Shown here: positions 7,435 through 8,151 of the stretch, piece after piece | Position numbering within the stretch: the first letter of the stretch is position 1 | Layout of the letters: each line of letters begins with the position of its first letter | From: Candidatus Portiera sp. | GTDB taxonomy: Bacteria > Pseudomonadota > Gammaproteobacteria > CBDBNL01 > JAAOII01 | Direction of reading: 5' to 3' | DNA length: 8,151 nucleotides | NCBI GenBank assembly: GCA_015163845.1 | Contig: JAAOII010000031.1 | Location: 1 to 8,151, forward strand | The notes under the pieces: generated by a model | Told to the model about the DNA's origin: nothing | Databases searched by the model: none | Seen by the model: the letters and a program-made list of their open reading frames with translations, nothing else | Position numbers and translations under genes: made by a program

Positions 7435-7513
7435 AAACAAATTGGGGGATTTAAACAAATCGGGGGATTTAAACAAATCGGGGGATTTAAACAAATTGAG
7501 GGATTTAAACAAA
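7435..7513. repeat. Four 18-bp tandem units (AAACAAATYGGGGGATTT)
   Basis: Units at 7435-7452, 7453-7470, 7471-7488 and 7489-7506, with a partial fifth (AAACAAA) at 7507-7513. Units 2 and 3 are identical; unit 1 has T for C, and unit 4 has T for C and A for one G. Across the junctions into units 2 and 3, GATTT-AAAC-AAATC is a small inverted repeat. The period is a multiple of three, so a frame from ATG 7378 reads KQIGGF repeated, but no ribosome binding site precedes it. Likely an intergenic satellite or a protein-binding array. Confidence 0.95.
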
Positions 7514-7527
7514 AAGACCAGTATTGC

Positions 7528-7575
7528 TACTGTGCTATACATTTAAAATACTATGCTATATAAGTGCTAACTTAT
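7528..7575. repeat. TACTRTGCTATA boxes plus hairpin, copies 2 and 3
   Basis: TACTGTGCTATA at 7528-7539 and TACTATGCTATA at 7549-7560 are 21 bp apart, two helical turns. The second continues as TAAGT and then forms a perfect hairpin, ATAAGT (7560-7565), loop GCTA, ACTTAT (7570-7575). A degenerate relative, TACTATCTATATAA, is at 7360-7373. Placement about 120 bp before tnpB is where a subterminal hairpin at the left end of an IS200/IS605 element would be expected. Confidence 0.68.
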
Positions 7576-7660
7576 GGCTTATGCTTATATAGGACACTCC
7601 CAGCAATTAGTTAATAGTTGATATTTATTAATTTTTAGCTAATTATAGTTGTTTTTATTA
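7576..7660. other. AT-rich leader of the insertion sequence
   Basis: It contains two tandem GCTTATG-like heptamers (about 7572-7590) and a loose inverted pair, AATTAG near 7604 and CTAATT near 7639. No reading frame of note is present. It may hold the left-end sequences of the IS200/IS605 element, but no boundary can be fixed from one copy. Confidence 0.4.
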
Positions 7661-7690
7661 TTGACTATTGGGTTCTTAATATATTAAAAT
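7661..7690 (+). promoter_or_regulatory. Candidate tnpB promoter
   Basis: TTGACT (7661-7666, five of six to consensus) and TAAAAT (7685-7690, five of six) are 18 bp apart. Transcription would begin near 7697, almost on the ATG at 7698, giving a nearly leaderless mRNA. This fits the absence of a Shine-Dalgarno before tnpB. In AT-rich DNA such matches can arise by chance. Confidence 0.4.
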
Positions 7691-7697
7691 ACAAGTA

Positions 7698-8151
7698 ATG
7701 CATCGCTCCTGCACCATAAAACTATATCCAAATGATGAGCAGTTTACTGCTCTCACTAATCAACTCGGCATAGCTCGCTGGGTCTATAATCACTTCCTTG
7801 CACTGCACCTTAGACATTACAGATTATATGGCAAGCAAGAGGGTTATAAAAAACCCGACAATAATAGATTATCCGCCCATCTCACCCAACTAAAAACCTA
7901 TAAGACCTTTCTCAAGGAGGGCTTCTCTTGGTCTATGCAAGCAAAACTAACTGATTTAGAAAATGCATTTATAGGTCTATGGAAACATAAACGAGGGTTT
8001 CCAAACTTCAAGAGTAGAAAGCATAGTGTTCAAGGGATGAGGTATAGGAAGGGTGTTATCAAGCTACTAGGACCTAGTAAAATCAAACTGCCTAAACTGG
8101 GTATCATCAAATATAAAGGTAAGATCATTGATGGCAAATTAGTTAACGGCA
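7698..8151 (+). CDS. tnpB: TnpB (OrfB), IS200/IS605 family, N-terminal 151 codons
   Basis: TnpB is an RNA-guided DNA endonuclease that cuts at transposon-donor sites with an omega RNA taken from the element's right end, helping the element persist. The visible part begins MHRSCTIKLYPNDEQ and has the normal order of family motifs: the N-terminal strand with ARWVYNHFL (about 26-35), a variable linker, then SWSMQAKLTDLENAFIGLW (about 80-98), then GFPNFKSRK (about 103-111), and the KIKLPKLGIIKYKG strand (about 131-144). The RuvC-like catalytic Asp/Glu/Asp residues lie downstream of the window, so activity cannot be judged. No stop or frameshift is seen. ATG 7698 is the first start after an in-frame TAA at 7677-7679; no Shine-Dalgarno precedes it. 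It runs divergently from the giant lipoprotein gene. Confidence 0.9.
   Translation, partial: MHRSCTIKLYPNDEQFTALTNQLGIARWVYNHFLALHLRHYRLYGKQEGYKKPDNNRLSAHLTQLKTYKTFLKEGFSWSMQAKLTDLENAFIGLWKHKRGFPNFKSRKHSVQGMRYRKGVIKLLGPSKIKLPKLGIIKYKGKIIDGKLVNG

Larger units (their letters stand above)
7548..8151 (+). mobile_element. IS200/IS605-family element, partial, left end tentative
   Basis: The element is identified by its tnpB gene. No tnpA-like (Y1 HUH transposase) frame is seen between the giant gene and tnpB, so this is either a tnpB-only (IS1341-type) element or one with tnpA downstream of the window. The left boundary is a guess based on the small hairpin at 7560-7575; elements of this family carry subterminal hairpins and no terminal inverted repeats. 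The right end, and any guide RNA at the 3' end, are outside the window. Confidence 0.42.

Noticed and set aside
7435..7506. G-quadruplex from the repeated G tracts.
   Set aside because: The tracts are separated by about 13 bases and the fourth is interrupted (GAGGG), outside the usual loop lengths.
7091..7513. CRISPR array.
   Set aside because: The 60-bp and 18-bp repeats are directly adjacent without unique spacers and are too few; no cas gene is present.
7378..7563. A 61-codon plus-strand frame encoding KQIGGF repeats.
   Set aside because: It exists because the 18-bp repeat is a multiple of three; there is no Shine-Dalgarno, and the flanking residues (RCRCICSYC, YCYC) look like translated AT-rich spacer.
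7618..7622. TTGAT, the target-adjacent motif known for ISDra2 TnpB, upstream of tnpB.
   Set aside because: A pentamer is expected by chance in this AT-rich region, and this TnpB need not share that motif.

Overview
The window holds two protein-coding genes, both cut by a window edge, separated by about 700 bases of repeat-rich, AT-rich DNA without a convincing gene. The left 6,993 bases are one uninterrupted minus-strand reading frame of 2,331 codons that starts with ATG at 6993 and runs off the left edge without a stop. It encodes a giant secreted or surface lipoprotein built from beta-rich cadherin/Ig-like modules. The right edge (7698-8151, plus strand) carries the first 151 codons of an IS200/IS605-type TnpB (OrfB). 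The two genes point away from each other.

The big protein appears to have four zones. First comes an unusually long N-terminal region (about 55 residues), then a short hydrophobic segment and a lipobox ending at Cys72. Next are two domains with a few cysteines (to about residue 435). A cadherin-like zone follows, with NEAP linkers, an LDYE motif, xENxxxGT motifs and acidic Asp/Asn clusters. Residues 436-1642 contain no cysteine at all. From about residue 1600 there is a run of modules that each carry one spaced pair of cysteines (1643/1694, 1816/1854, 1982/2026, 2122/2175). A fifth module begins at Cys2295 and is cut by the window edge. The last complete and the cut module are clearly related in sequence, about 313 residues apart.

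The intergenic region (6994-7697) is layered with repeats: three 11-bp units, two 60-bp direct repeats (57/60 identical) full of GTATCT half-sites, a TTGACA-17-TATAGG promoter-like site followed by a perfect GGGCAT-T-ATGCCC palindrome, four 18-bp tandem units, and several copies of a TACTRTGCTATATAAGT-type box, two of which are followed by small perfect hairpins. The second of these hairpins lies about 120 bp before tnpB and could belong to the left end of the insertion sequence.

Organism: a bacterium, most likely diderm because of the lipobox plus a giant adhesin-like repeat protein. Coding GC looks moderate by eye, while the spacer is AT-rich. The big gene favours AGA for Arg (10 of the first 15 Arg codons) and often uses ATA for Ile. 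I cannot name a genus. No operon, RNA gene or CRISPR array is visible. The two genes have no evident functional link; the insertion sequence appears to have landed in, or helped shape, the upstream region of the giant gene.
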